A stretch of DNA of 64,000 nt from Rhodobacteraceae bacterium HTCC2083 (GTDB lineage Bacteria; Pseudomonadota; Alphaproteobacteria; Rhodobacterales; Rhodobacteraceae): positions 810,017 to 874,016 of the forward strand of contig DS995276.1 in NCBI GenBank assembly GCA_000156115.1. Reading direction: 5' to 3'. Of the stretch, positions 54,023 to 62,287 are shown piece by piece. A program made the translations under genes and the position numbers. Position 1 is the first letter of the stretch. Each line of letters opens with the position of its first letter. A model generated the notes under the pieces. The model was given only the letters and a program-made list of their open reading frames with translations. It was not told the DNA's origin and made no database searches.

Positions 54023-55404
54023 AGGTCTAGCAATTTTGGCAGTGCCGCAAGTAGCGCCCGAGACGCTTGGCCTACGCCACCTTTGAGGCGTGCGGGCGCG
54101 CTGCTGGGTTGCCAGCCGTAAATATCAAAATGTATGTAGTTGGGTGTTTCAGTTGCAAAGCGACGCAAAAACAAGGCCGCCGTGATGGAGCCTGCAAATC
54201 CACCCTTAGGCGCATTGTCGAGGTCCGCGATGCCAGGTTCGATCATCTCCTCGTATGGATCCCAAAACGGCATGCGCCAGACCGGATCCTGCACCTGCTT
54301 TGCAGCAGTTTCCAAGGCCGCAGCGCTAGCGTCGCTTTGCGCATAATAGGGTGCAAGATCAGGGCCCACTGCGACGCGGGCCGCGCCCGTCAGTGTTGCC
54401 ATTGAAATAATCGCATTAGGGGTGTCTTCATCCGCCAAGGCCAGCGCATCCGCCAAAACAAGGCGGCCTTCCGCGTCTGTGTTGTTGATCTCAACCGTGA
54501 GCCCTTTGCGTGAGGTCAAGATATCCTGCGGGCGAAACGCATCCGCGCTGACGGAGTTTTCAACCGCGGGCACAAGCACGCGCAATTGCAAAGGCACATT
54601 CAGCGACATGATCATATGCGCAAGTCCAAGCACGGTGGCCGCGCCGCCCATATCCTTCTTCATCAACCCCATGGAACTGCCCGGCTTTAGGTTCAAACCG
54701 CCCGTATCAAAACACACACCTTTACCAACAAGCGTTAGCTTTGGCCCTGCCTTGCCCCAGCGCATATCAATGAGCCGAGGGGTACGTGACGCCGCGCGAC
54801 CAACCGCGTGTATCATCGGGAAGTTCTGTGCGAGGAGGTCATCGCCTTCGATGACAGTAACGTCAGCGGCATGTGATTTCGCTAAGCTTCGCACGGCTTC
54901 TTCTAAGTCAGGCGGCCCCATGTCAGAGGCGGGCGTGTTGATCAGATCTCGCGTCAGTGCTTCGCCTGCTGCAATCGCTTCCAACTCTGTTGCGTTTGCT
55001 GAATCAGGGCATATCAGATCGGTCTTTGCACCGCTTTGAGATTTGTAACGATCGAATGTGTAACCTGCGAGGAGCCAGCCCAAAAGCTCAACATTCAGGG
55101 CGTCTTCATCCAAATCTGTAACCAAGTGAAATGTCTGCTCAGAAAGCGACATACGTGCACGAGCTAAAGCAAAGCGGGAGCGTAATCTTGCAGTTTGCGT
55201 TCCATATCCGACAAGAGCGCCAGCACTCTCCCCCGCCTCAGATGGATAAGTCACAGATGCCCCAAAACCGGCAGTAAAGCCGCTTGCACGTACCCAATTT
55301 TGAACGTGGCCTGGCTGATCTGCCAACCACTTTTTCAAACCATCGCCAGAGACCAACGTTAAGGGCAAACTGGGCGCATCGGGCTTTGCAAATTTCAGGG
55401 ACAT
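54019..55404 (-). CDS. Leucyl aminopeptidase family protein (M17)
   Basis: Cytoplasmic dizinc aminopeptidase of 461 residues. GKGVCFDTGGLNLKPGSSMG with the following KKDMGG, and NTDAEGRLVLADALALA carry the metal and catalytic residues. It removes N-terminal amino acids from peptides. The N-terminal domain (about 1-150) is divergent, as usual. It is coupled to the NlpC/P60 gene downstream. Confidence 0.92.
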   Translation of the reverse strand: MSLKFAKPDAPSLPLTLVSGDGLKKWLADQPGHVQNWVRASGFTAGFGASVTYPSEAGESAGALVGYGTQTARLRSRFALARARMSLSEQTFHLVTDLDEDALNVELLGWLLAGYTFDRYKSQSGAKTDLICPDSANATELEAIAAGEALTRDLINTPASDMGPPDLEEAVRSLAKSHAADVTVIEGDDLLAQNFPMIHAVGRAASRTPRLIDMRWGKAGPKLTLVGKGVCFDTGGLNLKPGSSMGLMKKDMGGAATVLGLAHMIMSLNVPLQLRVLVPAVENSVSADAFRPQDILTSRKGLTVEINNTDAEGRLVLADALALADEDTPNAIISMATLTGAARVAVGPDLAPYYAQSDASAAALETAAKQVQDPVWRMPFWDPYEEMIEPGIADLDNAPKGGFAGSITAALFLRRFATETPNYIHFDIYGWQPSSAPARLKGGVGQASRALLAALPKLLDL

Positions 55405-55508
55405 GGGTGCATTCTCATGATGTTTTCGACTGCTGCCAAGCTATCTGCTTCGCCCTGCCCTGCAAGCACCGAATTCAATGCGCGCCAAATCTTGCCAATC
55501 CTTGCGCC

Positions 55509-55889
55509 TTAAATCGGAATATCCTGCATGTCCCAGATAGCTGTCAAAGACTGATCAGAGTTGCGCAAAAGTCGCGAGAATGTCGCGCCTAGCGCCACCC
55601 AGTCATTCATGTCGATGCAGGTTATAACATCGTTTGAGACCCGCGAGAGCGTGTTCAACCCGACCTGATCCGCAATCGTAATCAAGGATCGAATGGTCCG
55701 TCGCAATTCTAGTGTCGCGCCTGCCGCATATAGCTTTTTGCTTTGCTTGACGCGGATCGCCATTTCTTCCATTGCGCGGCAGAGCACATTGTCCGCCTCA
55801 TCCTCACCCAGCTTTGTATAAAGCAGTTCAAGTTGTTCTGCATTTAAGCGCACGCTTTCGCGCGGCAGCATTGGTGTTATCTGTTCCAT
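55509..55889 (-). CDS. Hypothetical helical protein
   Basis: No named domain recognised. The protein has 126 residues, acidic at the N-terminus, mostly helical: LNAEQLELLYTKLGEDEADN, MEEMAIRVKQSKKLYAAG, and ADQVGLNTLSRVSNDVITCI. It looks like a conserved Rhodobacteraceae protein, which I cannot confirm. It is divergent from the carbonic anhydrase gene. Confidence 0.7.
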   Translation of the reverse strand: MEQITPMLPRESVRLNAEQLELLYTKLGEDEADNVLCRAMEEMAIRVKQSKKLYAAGATLELRRTIRSLITIADQVGLNTLSRVSNDVITCIDMNDWVALGATFSRLLRNSDQSLTAIWDMQDIPI

Positions 55890-56033
55890 TGGCTCACCCC
55901 GAATTCGCCCCCACGGCCAAACCTCTATGCGACAACGTTCTTCCCAAAAGGTTTAGACAGCGCGCTCTTTTCTCTCGAAATTCTTTCAAATTCAGCGTAT
56001 CGCGGATGAAACGTGAATGAAGGGGCGTTACCC

Positions 56034-56684
56034 ATGAGCTATGCTAAACCGCTACCCAGTTACCTTGTCCAACGCTATCACGGCTGGAAAGCGACGACCC
56101 ACTCGGAAAATCGTGCCTGGTACAAGCGACTTGCGAATGAAGGCCAGCGCCCGCGTGCAATGGTGATTTCATGCTGCGATAGTCGTGTTCATGTGACGTC
56201 AATTTTTGGCGCAGACCAAGGTGAATTTTTCATCCACCGTAATATTGCCAATCTCGTACCCGCCTACGCACCCGACGGTGATCATCATGGCACGTCCGCA
56301 GCTATTGAATATGCGGTTACTGCGTTGAAAGTGGCACATATTATCGTACTTGGGCATTCCAACTGCGGTGGCATTCAAGGCTGTTTAGACATGTGTACTG
56401 GGAATGCGCCCGAGCTTGAAAAATCGAGTAGTTTCGTTGGCCGGTGGATGGATATTTTGCGACCTGGTTACGAGCGTGTGAGCCAAGAAAACGACGCAGC
56501 TTCATTGCCGACTGCGTTGGAAAAAGAAGCCGTTGTCGTGTCACTAGAAAACCTGATGTCCTTTCCTTTCATCGAGGAGGCCGTCACATCTGGCGAACTT
56601 ACCCTTCATGGGCTTTGGACTGAGATTGGGGAAGGTACTTTAGAATGTCTTGATTCAAATACGCGAGAATTTTCACCGCTTTAA
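56034..56684 (+). CDS. Beta-class carbonic anhydrase
   Basis: Protein of 216 residues from ATG 56034; an upstream GTG at 56013 overlaps its AAGGGG ribosome site. Zinc ligands C48 (in ISCCDSRV, with the D-R dyad), H110 and C113 (in LGHSNCGG) are intact. It interconverts CO2 and bicarbonate in the cytoplasm. It is followed 79 bases later by the bicarbonate transporter SbtA and then its PII-like partner, so the three form a bicarbonate module. Confidence 0.92.
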   Translation: MSYAKPLPSYLVQRYHGWKATTHSENRAWYKRLANEGQRPRAMVISCCDSRVHVTSIFGADQGEFFIHRNIANLVPAYAPDGDHHGTSAAIEYAVTALKVAHIIVLGHSNCGGIQGCLDMCTGNAPELEKSSSFVGRWMDILRPGYERVSQENDAASLPTALEKEAVVVSLENLMSFPFIEEAVTSGELTLHGLWTEIGEGTLECLDSNTREFSPL

Positions 56685-56700
56685 TCTTTCATTCTCTTTT

Positions 56701-56743
56701 ACAAGTACCATTTAGCTAAAAATCACCTGAAAAACGTACTTGT
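56701..56743 (+). promoter_or_regulatory. Inverted repeat between carbonic anhydrase and sbtA
   Basis: ACAAGTAC (56701-56708) matches GTACTTGT (56736-56743) exactly, around 27 bases. It lies in the short gap before sbtA and ends about 6 bases before the sbtA ribosome site. It may be an mRNA fold or a regulator site; it may also be chance. Confidence 0.4.
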
Positions 56744-56763
56744 GCGCATTAGGAGTTCTGATC

Positions 56764-57738
56764 ATGGACGTCTTTTCGTTGGCGGCTGAAACACTAGTAA
56801 CGCCCATCGTTCTTTCCTTTGTTCTTGGCTTGTTTGCAGCACTTGTACGATCTGATCTTAGCATTCCCGAGGCCGTTGCCAAAGGCATGTCACTATATCT
56901 CTTGTTCGCAATAGGTTTCAAAGGTGGAGTCAGCCTTGCAGATCATGGAAACGAGCTGACCCTTGGGTTGACCTTACTGGCAGGCGTCCTGCTGTCTGCG
57001 ATAATCCCCTTTGTGGCCTACGCGGTCTTACGACTTATGAGCGGTCTTAACGCGCTGGATGCTGCGGCTGTTGCGGGGCACTACGGATCGATCTCGATCG
57101 TTACTTTCGTCGCCTCTACCTCCGTGCTCGAAAGCCAAGGTATTATGTATGATGGTTACATGGTTGCCGTTGCCGCCGCGATGGAAGCACCCGCGATCCT
57201 ATCCGCGCTCTGGCTTGTCACGCGGACCAAGGGCGGCGGCACGATGGAACCGGGTCTGTGGCGTGAAATCATGCTTAACGGGTCTATCGTTCTGTTGATC
57301 GGTGCGTTTTTGATCGGAATGATCACCGGCGAAGACGGCCTTAAAGAGATCGCCCCCCTCGTGATTGCGCCATTCAAAGGTGTGCTTTGCCTCTTCCTTC
57401 TCGATATGGGCATTATCGCCGGACGGGGCCTGCGCAAAGGGCGCGGCGTACTAGATGCGGGCGCGATCGCCTTTGGTATCGTAATGCCGATGATTGGTGC
57501 CATATTTGGTCTTGGCGCAGCTGTGCTACTTGGGATTCCCCTAGGCAGTGCACTATTGTTGATGGTACTAAGTGCATCCGCCTCCTACATCGCGGTGCCC
57601 GCTGCAATGCGTGTCGCTCTGCCTGAGGCAAACCAGTCAGTTTATCTCACGCTATCTCTTGGCGTGACCTTCCCTTTCAACCTTGTCATTGGCATTCCGC
57701 TTTATCTTGCGCTTGCCACTGTCGCTATCGGAGGCTGA
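56764..57738 (+). CDS. sbtA: Sodium-dependent bicarbonate transporter SbtA-like
   Basis: Membrane protein of 324 residues from ATG 56764 (AGGAG 8 bases upstream) with about ten helices in two inverted halves. LSFVLGLFAALVRSDLSIPE, LLFAIGFKGGVSLADHG, AGHYGSISIVTFVAS and SASASYIAVPAAMRVALPEA are the SbtA (formerly DUF897) pattern. It takes up bicarbonate with sodium. Cyanobacterial SbtA is controlled by SbtB, whose homologue follows 4 bases after the stop. Confidence 0.9.
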   Translation: MDVFSLAAETLVTPIVLSFVLGLFAALVRSDLSIPEAVAKGMSLYLLFAIGFKGGVSLADHGNELTLGLTLLAGVLLSAIIPFVAYAVLRLMSGLNALDAAAVAGHYGSISIVTFVASTSVLESQGIMYDGYMVAVAAAMEAPAILSALWLVTRTKGGGTMEPGLWREIMLNGSIVLLIGAFLIGMITGEDGLKEIAPLVIAPFKGVLCLFLLDMGIIAGRGLRKGRGVLDAGAIAFGIVMPMIGAIFGLGAAVLLGIPLGSALLLMVLSASASYIAVPAAMRVALPEANQSVYLTLSLGVTFPFNLVIGIPLYLALATVAIGG

Positions 57739-57742
57739 TGCG

Positions 57743-58054
57743 ATGCAAACTCACAAAGCAAAACGCGTTGATATTACGATTGAAAAAATCATGCTCTCGC
57801 GCCTGACAGATGCGATAGAAAAAGCAGATGTGTCTGGCTATTCCATTCTACCTGTCTTTGGCGGATCTGGTCGCTCTGGCGCTTGGACACGCGAAGACAA
57901 CATCGGGCGCGGCGATGGCATGGTGCAGGTTGTCTGCATCATCAAGCCTGGGCGCTTGGATGCGTTACTCGACTCAGCGTTTGAAGTAGTTGATCGCCAT
58001 ATCGGCGTCGTGACGATCACCGACTGCGAAGTGTTACGGGCAGAGCGTTTCTAG
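57743..58054 (+). CDS. PII-like protein, SbtB/CPII type
   Basis: Small protein of 103 residues from ATG 57743 (GGAGG 8 bases upstream). The fold matches PII: KRVDITIEKIMLSRLTDAIE, the T-loop region GGSGRSGAWTREDNIGRGDG, MVQVVCIIKPGRLDALLDSA, and HIGVVTITDCEVLRAERF. The C-terminal cysteine-containing loop of cyanobacterial SbtB is absent. It probably senses adenine nucleotides and gates SbtA. This gene order identifies it as the transporter's regulator and not GlnB/GlnK. Confidence 0.88.
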   Translation: MQTHKAKRVDITIEKIMLSRLTDAIEKADVSGYSILPVFGGSGRSGAWTREDNIGRGDGMVQVVCIIKPGRLDALLDSAFEVVDRHIGVVTITDCEVLRAERF

Positions 58055-58566
58055 GGCGCTGCGATCACAGAACGTTTCAGTTCCAACAAACGAATCCGCT
58101 GCGATAGTGTTCTGCTTTCTTGCAACAAAAACGCTCGCGCTTCGCTGCTGTCCTCAGCCACAACACGGCGGTCAATTTCATCGATCCGGTATTGCACCTG
58201 TTCTATGTCATCTGTGAGTTCGTGAAACTCCAATCCATTTTTGTTAGCAGCTTGTAGCGCACTCATTTGCGGAGCAGGGCAGACAGGGCGAAGCTTGTTG
58301 CCTTTCTTACCCTCAGAAAAGGCTTCTGCAGGGACACAATATGCTGGCAGCCCTCTTTGGCGTCCTTTTTCCTAAAGACTTTGAACTGGACTTACTCCCG
58401 TTTTCGAACAGGCCTTCGCATGCTTTTGCAAGTAGTCACTAGTGCGCCCATTGGTACCGTCACGAAACCCAATTTCTTCCCAGTTACCGTTCAAACACTC
58501 TTCTTTGCCGATGGTTGCACAGGCTGAAAGGCTTAGAAGAAGACTTATGATTAATGGGGCGCGCAT
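58051..58566 (-). pseudogene. DUF2799 lipoprotein, split by one stop
   Basis: From ATG 58566 the frame gives a lipoprotein signal (MRAPLIISLLLSLSACAT, lipobox LSAC) and ECLNGNWEEIGFRDGTNGRT. It meets TAG at 58372-58374 and continues in frame with EKGRQRGLPAYCVPAEAFSE, RPVCPAPQMSALQAANKNG and a C-terminal coiled coil. That order is the DUF2799 layout. It looks like two small genes but is one gene with a nonsense codon. Its 3' end overlaps the SbtB gene by 4 bases. Confidence 0.85.
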
Positions 58567-58659
58567 GGGTTGTCCTTGCATGGGTGAATACGCGCTTAAC
58601 CAAAACCACTTTGCAGTTGTTATGCAATATCACCAGATTTGAAACAGCTTCGGTCACGC

Positions 58660-58686
58660 AAAAACCCCGCCTTGAAAAGACGGGGT
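58660..58686 (-). terminator. Intrinsic terminator after asd
   Basis: On the minus strand ACCCCG pairs with CGGGGT with further CTT/AAG pairing in the loop, followed by TTTTT (58660-58664). It lies about 25 bases beyond the asd stop. Confidence 0.85.
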
Positions 58687-58710
58687 CCTCAGGAATTCTT
58701 TTAAGAGCGT

Positions 58711-59733
58711 TTAACCCTTCTTCAACACACGATTACCAAGCGTTTCCGCAATTTGTACCGCGTTCAAGGCAGCCCCTTTGCGAAGATTGTCAGACACGCA
58801 CCACAAGTTCAAACCATTGTCGATTGTGCTGTCTTGACGAATGCGCGAGATAAACGTCGCATAGTCGCCAACGCATTCAACAGGTGTCACGTAACCACCG
58901 TCTTCACGTTTGTCGATCACCATCACACCAGGCGCTTCACGCAGAATATCGCGGGCTTCATCTTCATCGAGGAAATCCTCGAACTCGATGTTCACAGCCT
59001 CGGAATGGCCAACGAACACAGGGACGCGCACACAGGTCGCTGTGACTTTGATGGAAGTGTCGACGATCTTCTTCGTCTCCGCGACCATCTTCCATTCTTC
59101 CTTGGTTTCACCGCTGTCCATGAACACGTCGATATGCGGGATCACATTAAACGCAATCTGCTTGGTGAAGGTTTTTGGCGGCTTATCGTCTGTCGGGTTG
59201 TAGATCGACTTAGTTTGATCCCAAAGCTCGTCCGCGCCAGATTTACCAGCGCCGGAAACCGACTGATAAGTGCTAACAACAACGCGCTTGATGCGCGCGC
59301 GGTCGTGCAAAGGCTTCAAGGCTACAACCATTTGCGCGGTCGAGCAGTTGGGATTCGCAATGATATTCTTCTTTGCATAGTCGTGAATCGCCTCTGGATT
59401 CACCTCGGGAACGATTAAAGGAACATCAGGATCATAGCGATAAAGCGAGGAATTATCGATCACAACGCAGCCCGCTTTCGCAGCGACAGGCGCGTATTGC
59501 TTGGTCGCTTCGGAACCAACCGCAAACAGCGCCATATCCCATCCCGTGAAATCAAACGTGTCTAAGTCTTTCGTCTTCAACGTTTTTTCACCAAAGCTGA
59601 CTTCCGTACCTATGGATTTTCGGCTTGCCAAAACGGCCAACTCATCCACTGGGAACTGACGCTCATCCAGGATGTTCAACATTTCACGGCCCACATTACC
59701 GGTGGCGCCAACGACGACGACTTTATACCCCAT
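58711..59733 (-). CDS. asd: Aspartate-semialdehyde dehydrogenase
   Basis: Protein of 340 residues. It reduces aspartyl phosphate to aspartate semialdehyde, the entry to lysine, threonine and methionine. VVVGATGNVGREMLNIL is the NADP-binding start, the catalytic cysteine is in NPNCSTAQMVVALKPL, and VPVFVGHSEAVNIEFE carries the active-site histidine. It works with dapD and dapE elsewhere in the window. It is a single gene ending at a terminator. Confidence 0.96.
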   Translation of the reverse strand: MGYKVVVVGATGNVGREMLNILDERQFPVDELAVLASRKSIGTEVSFGEKTLKTKDLDTFDFTGWDMALFAVGSEATKQYAPVAAKAGCVVIDNSSLYRYDPDVPLIVPEVNPEAIHDYAKKNIIANPNCSTAQMVVALKPLHDRARIKRVVVSTYQSVSGAGKSGADELWDQTKSIYNPTDDKPPKTFTKQIAFNVIPHIDVFMDSGETKEEWKMVAETKKIVDTSIKVTATCVRVPVFVGHSEAVNIEFEDFLDEDEARDILREAPGVMVIDKREDGGYVTPVECVGDYATFISRIRQDSTIDNGLNLWCVSDNLRKGAALNAVQIAETLGNRVLKKG

Positions 59734-59847
59734 CGGGTCTCTCCTTTACGGGTTGTGAAGGCACACGGCGCGTACCAACGGGGACGCTATACGCGCAAGT
59801 GAGACCTTGGAAAAGAGGGGATGCCCTGCGATACAGAAAGTGTGACT

Positions 59848-61017
59848 TTAATCGATGCGATCTTCGCTAAACGCATAGATCAAAATGCCGATGGCAAGCA
59901 TCGCTGCGAAGAATAGGAAAATCATCTGATAAGGATCCGCCACATTAGTCGCACTTGGCGTCAGAGTCGCGTGCATTCGGCCCGAGATCACTTGCCAAAC
60001 CCCAACGCCACCGATGCCAAACAAGTTCATCAAGGTCACGCCACGCCCTGCCAAATGCGCCGGAACGAAAGCGCGCCCATGTGCCATCAACAAAGGAAAG
60101 GACACGCCGAAGAAACCAGCCGCTGCAAAGAGCGCAACCGCGCTCCAATAGCCTTTTGCGACGCCAAGACCCAGCAACAGCACAAAAAGAAAAGCCATCG
60201 CATTGCCAAACAGCGCCACCCATTTGCGCGTGCCAAACATACGATCAAGTGGTCCATACGTGAAGGTTCCAACAATCATCGCAACACCCATCCAAAGGCT
60301 CGCAATGCCAGCATTACCGCCAAAGACATCCGTGACATAGGGCCCAATCCAAAGCCCTCTCATCGCGCCAGCAGGAGCGTAGTAAACTAGCATTAGCGGA
60401 AAAATGAACCAAAGCGCGCGGATCTTGAACAGATCCAATACCGAGCCCTTTTCATCACCCTGCACAACAGGCGGATCTTTCAGCACTAGCCAAAGGCCCA
60501 CGGCAATTAAGACCGTCACCGCCACTAACGCCCAAAGCGTCTCCCGCCATCCGAACACGTCAACCGCCCAGGTCAAAGGCACAGATCCAGCGAGATTCCC
60601 AAGCGATCCAACCCCAATCATCACAGCACCCAAGGTCGCGAACATCTTCGCCGGATACATGCGTGCGAATACAAAGAAACTCGCCATCAAGACAGGTGAG
60701 CACCCAATACCGATCAAAAACATCGCTATGTTGATATGCAATGGCGTTGTGGCAAGCGCGAAAACAGCCGCGCCCCCTGCGCCGCCCAAAAGCAACAAAA
60801 TCGCCGAGGTGCGTCGCGGCCCGTGCGTGTCAAGCGCCCAACCCACAGGGATTTGCATCACAGCGAAGGACAAAAACCACAATCCAGATGCTGTCGCCAA
60901 CATATCAGGCGTCGCCCCGATATCATCGCCCAAAACATCCGTAAGGACCGCCAGAAATGCTCGATAGAACTGGCTTAGCACATAGGCCAAGCACAAAAGA
61001 ACCAAACCAAATCGCAT
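59848..61017 (-). CDS. Major facilitator superfamily transporter
   Basis: Membrane protein of 389 residues from ATG 61017, with 12 predicted helices in two halves. SQFYRAFLAVLTDVLGDDIG and MQIPVGWALDTHGPRRTSAI (the loop 2-3 motif) are typical. GTFTYGPLDRMFGTRKW is the matching motif of the second half. Substrate unknown. It sits 155 bases downstream of the CoA-transferase on the same strand, with a palindromic repeat between them. Confidence 0.88.
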   Translation of the reverse strand: MRFGLVLLCLAYVLSQFYRAFLAVLTDVLGDDIGATPDMLATASGLWFLSFAVMQIPVGWALDTHGPRRTSAILLLLGGAGGAAVFALATTPLHINIAMFLIGIGCSPVLMASFFVFARMYPAKMFATLGAVMIGVGSLGNLAGSVPLTWAVDVFGWRETLWALVAVTVLIAVGLWLVLKDPPVVQGDEKGSVLDLFKIRALWFIFPLMLVYYAPAGAMRGLWIGPYVTDVFGGNAGIASLWMGVAMIVGTFTYGPLDRMFGTRKWVALFGNAMAFLFVLLLGLGVAKGYWSAVALFAAAGFFGVSFPLLMAHGRAFVPAHLAGRGVTLMNLFGIGGVGVWQVISGRMHATLTPSATNVADPYQMIFLFFAAMLAIGILIYAFSEDRID

Positions 61018-61098
61018 CAACCTTGCCCCTTCAGCCACCGCCAACACGTCAGTGGCAGATTAGTGCGTAGGCAACAAGCACCTGTACTTCTTTGGTCC

Positions 61099-61138
61099 AT
61101 AAATACCTCGGGGAGCGCGAGGGGCTGGCCCCTCGCCT
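61099..61138. repeat. GC-rich palindromic intergenic element
   Basis: GCGAGGGGC (61117-61125) and GCCCCTCGC (61128-61136) are perfect arms around TG, next to CCATAAATACCTCGGGGAG. I recall similar elements in intergenic DNA of other Rhodobacteraceae, but this window has only one copy. It lies between the CoA-transferase and MFS genes. Confidence 0.5.
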
Positions 61139-61171
61139 ACATCGGATTGCCAAAGGCAATTCGAAAACCAA

Positions 61172-62287
61172 CTACGTGTCATCCTCACCCAATTTGGGCG
61201 ACGCCCGATGCAAAGCTAGTTCTGCATCCGAAAACACAAAAGGCGAGCGCACAGACGGAATGCCATCCAACTTAATCTGCATACCGCGCGCTTTGATTTG
61301 CGGATCGTCTAGCATCTCGCCCATATCATTGATCGGCCCAGCGGGCACACCGTGCGCTTCGCAGGCGGCTAGCAGGTCCGTTTTGGATATCTCGGACGTG
61401 CGCGCCGTCAAAAGTCGCGTCATTTCATCCCGATTGGCGATACGATCGGCGTTGGTCGCGAAACGCGCTTCAACGCCCATCTCTTCAACACCAAGCAGCA
61501 AACACAAACGTTGGTACTGCGGATCATTTCCTGTCGCTATGATAATGTGCCCATCCGCACAATCGAACACTTGATAGGGCGTCAGGTTCATATGCGCATT
61601 GCCCATCATCCCTGGCGCATCACCCGTCGCGAGATAGTTCATCGCTTGATTTGCAGTCACCGACGCCGCGACATCCAGCAAAGACATGTCAATATGCTGC
61701 CCTTTGCCTGTCGTTTGACGCTGAAAGACCGCCGCCAAAATACCAGAGACAGCATAAACACCAGTAAAAATATCTGTAATCGCAACGCCTGATTTTTGTG
61801 GCTGACCACCCGGCTCACCCGTGATGGACATCAATCCAGACATACCTTGGATGATAAAATCATAGCCCGCGCGATGAGCATACGGACCCGTCTGGCCAAA
61901 CCCCGTCACAGAGCAATAGATCAATGCGGGAAACTCGCACTTCAAGGTCGCGTAGTCCAAACCGTACTTAGCCAAACCACCGACTTTAAAATTCTCAATC
62001 AGGATATCCGCGTCCGTCAAAAGCGCTTTTAACTGCGCTTGGCCGTCTTCCGTACGAAAATCAATTGTGACTGACTTCTTCCCACGATTGCACGAATGGA
62101 AATAGGCGGCAGAAGTATCGCCCTCGCGTTCGATAAACGGCGGACCCCAGCGACGTGTATCATCGCCTTGAGGCGCTTCCACTTTTGTCACTTCTGCGCC
62201 AAGATCAGAAAGGGTCTGGCCAGCCCAAGGGCCAGCCAGTATGCGCGCCAATTCGACGACTTTCAGGCCTTGAAGCGGAGCGTTCAT
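61172..62287 (-). CDS. CaiB/BaiF-type (class III) CoA-transferase
   Basis: Protein of 371 residues. GLKVVELARILAGPWAGQTL and DLGAEVTKVEAP are the family start. The catalytic aspartate is in SGVAITDIFTGVYAVSG, and HIIIATGNDPQYQRLCLLLG follows. It moves CoA between carboxylic acids, typically in organic-acid breakdown. Substrate cannot be read. Its start overlaps the stop of the DsbA-like gene by 4 bases. Confidence 0.92.
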   Translation of the reverse strand: MNAPLQGLKVVELARILAGPWAGQTLSDLGAEVTKVEAPQGDDTRRWGPPFIEREGDTSAAYFHSCNRGKKSVTIDFRTEDGQAQLKALLTDADILIENFKVGGLAKYGLDYATLKCEFPALIYCSVTGFGQTGPYAHRAGYDFIIQGMSGLMSITGEPGGQPQKSGVAITDIFTGVYAVSGILAAVFQRQTTGKGQHIDMSLLDVAASVTANQAMNYLATGDAPGMMGNAHMNLTPYQVFDCADGHIIIATGNDPQYQRLCLLLGVEEMGVEARFATNADRIANRDEMTRLLTARTSEISKTDLLAACEAHGVPAGPINDMGEMLDDPQIKARGMQIKLDGIPSVRSPFVFSDAELALHRASPKLGEDDT

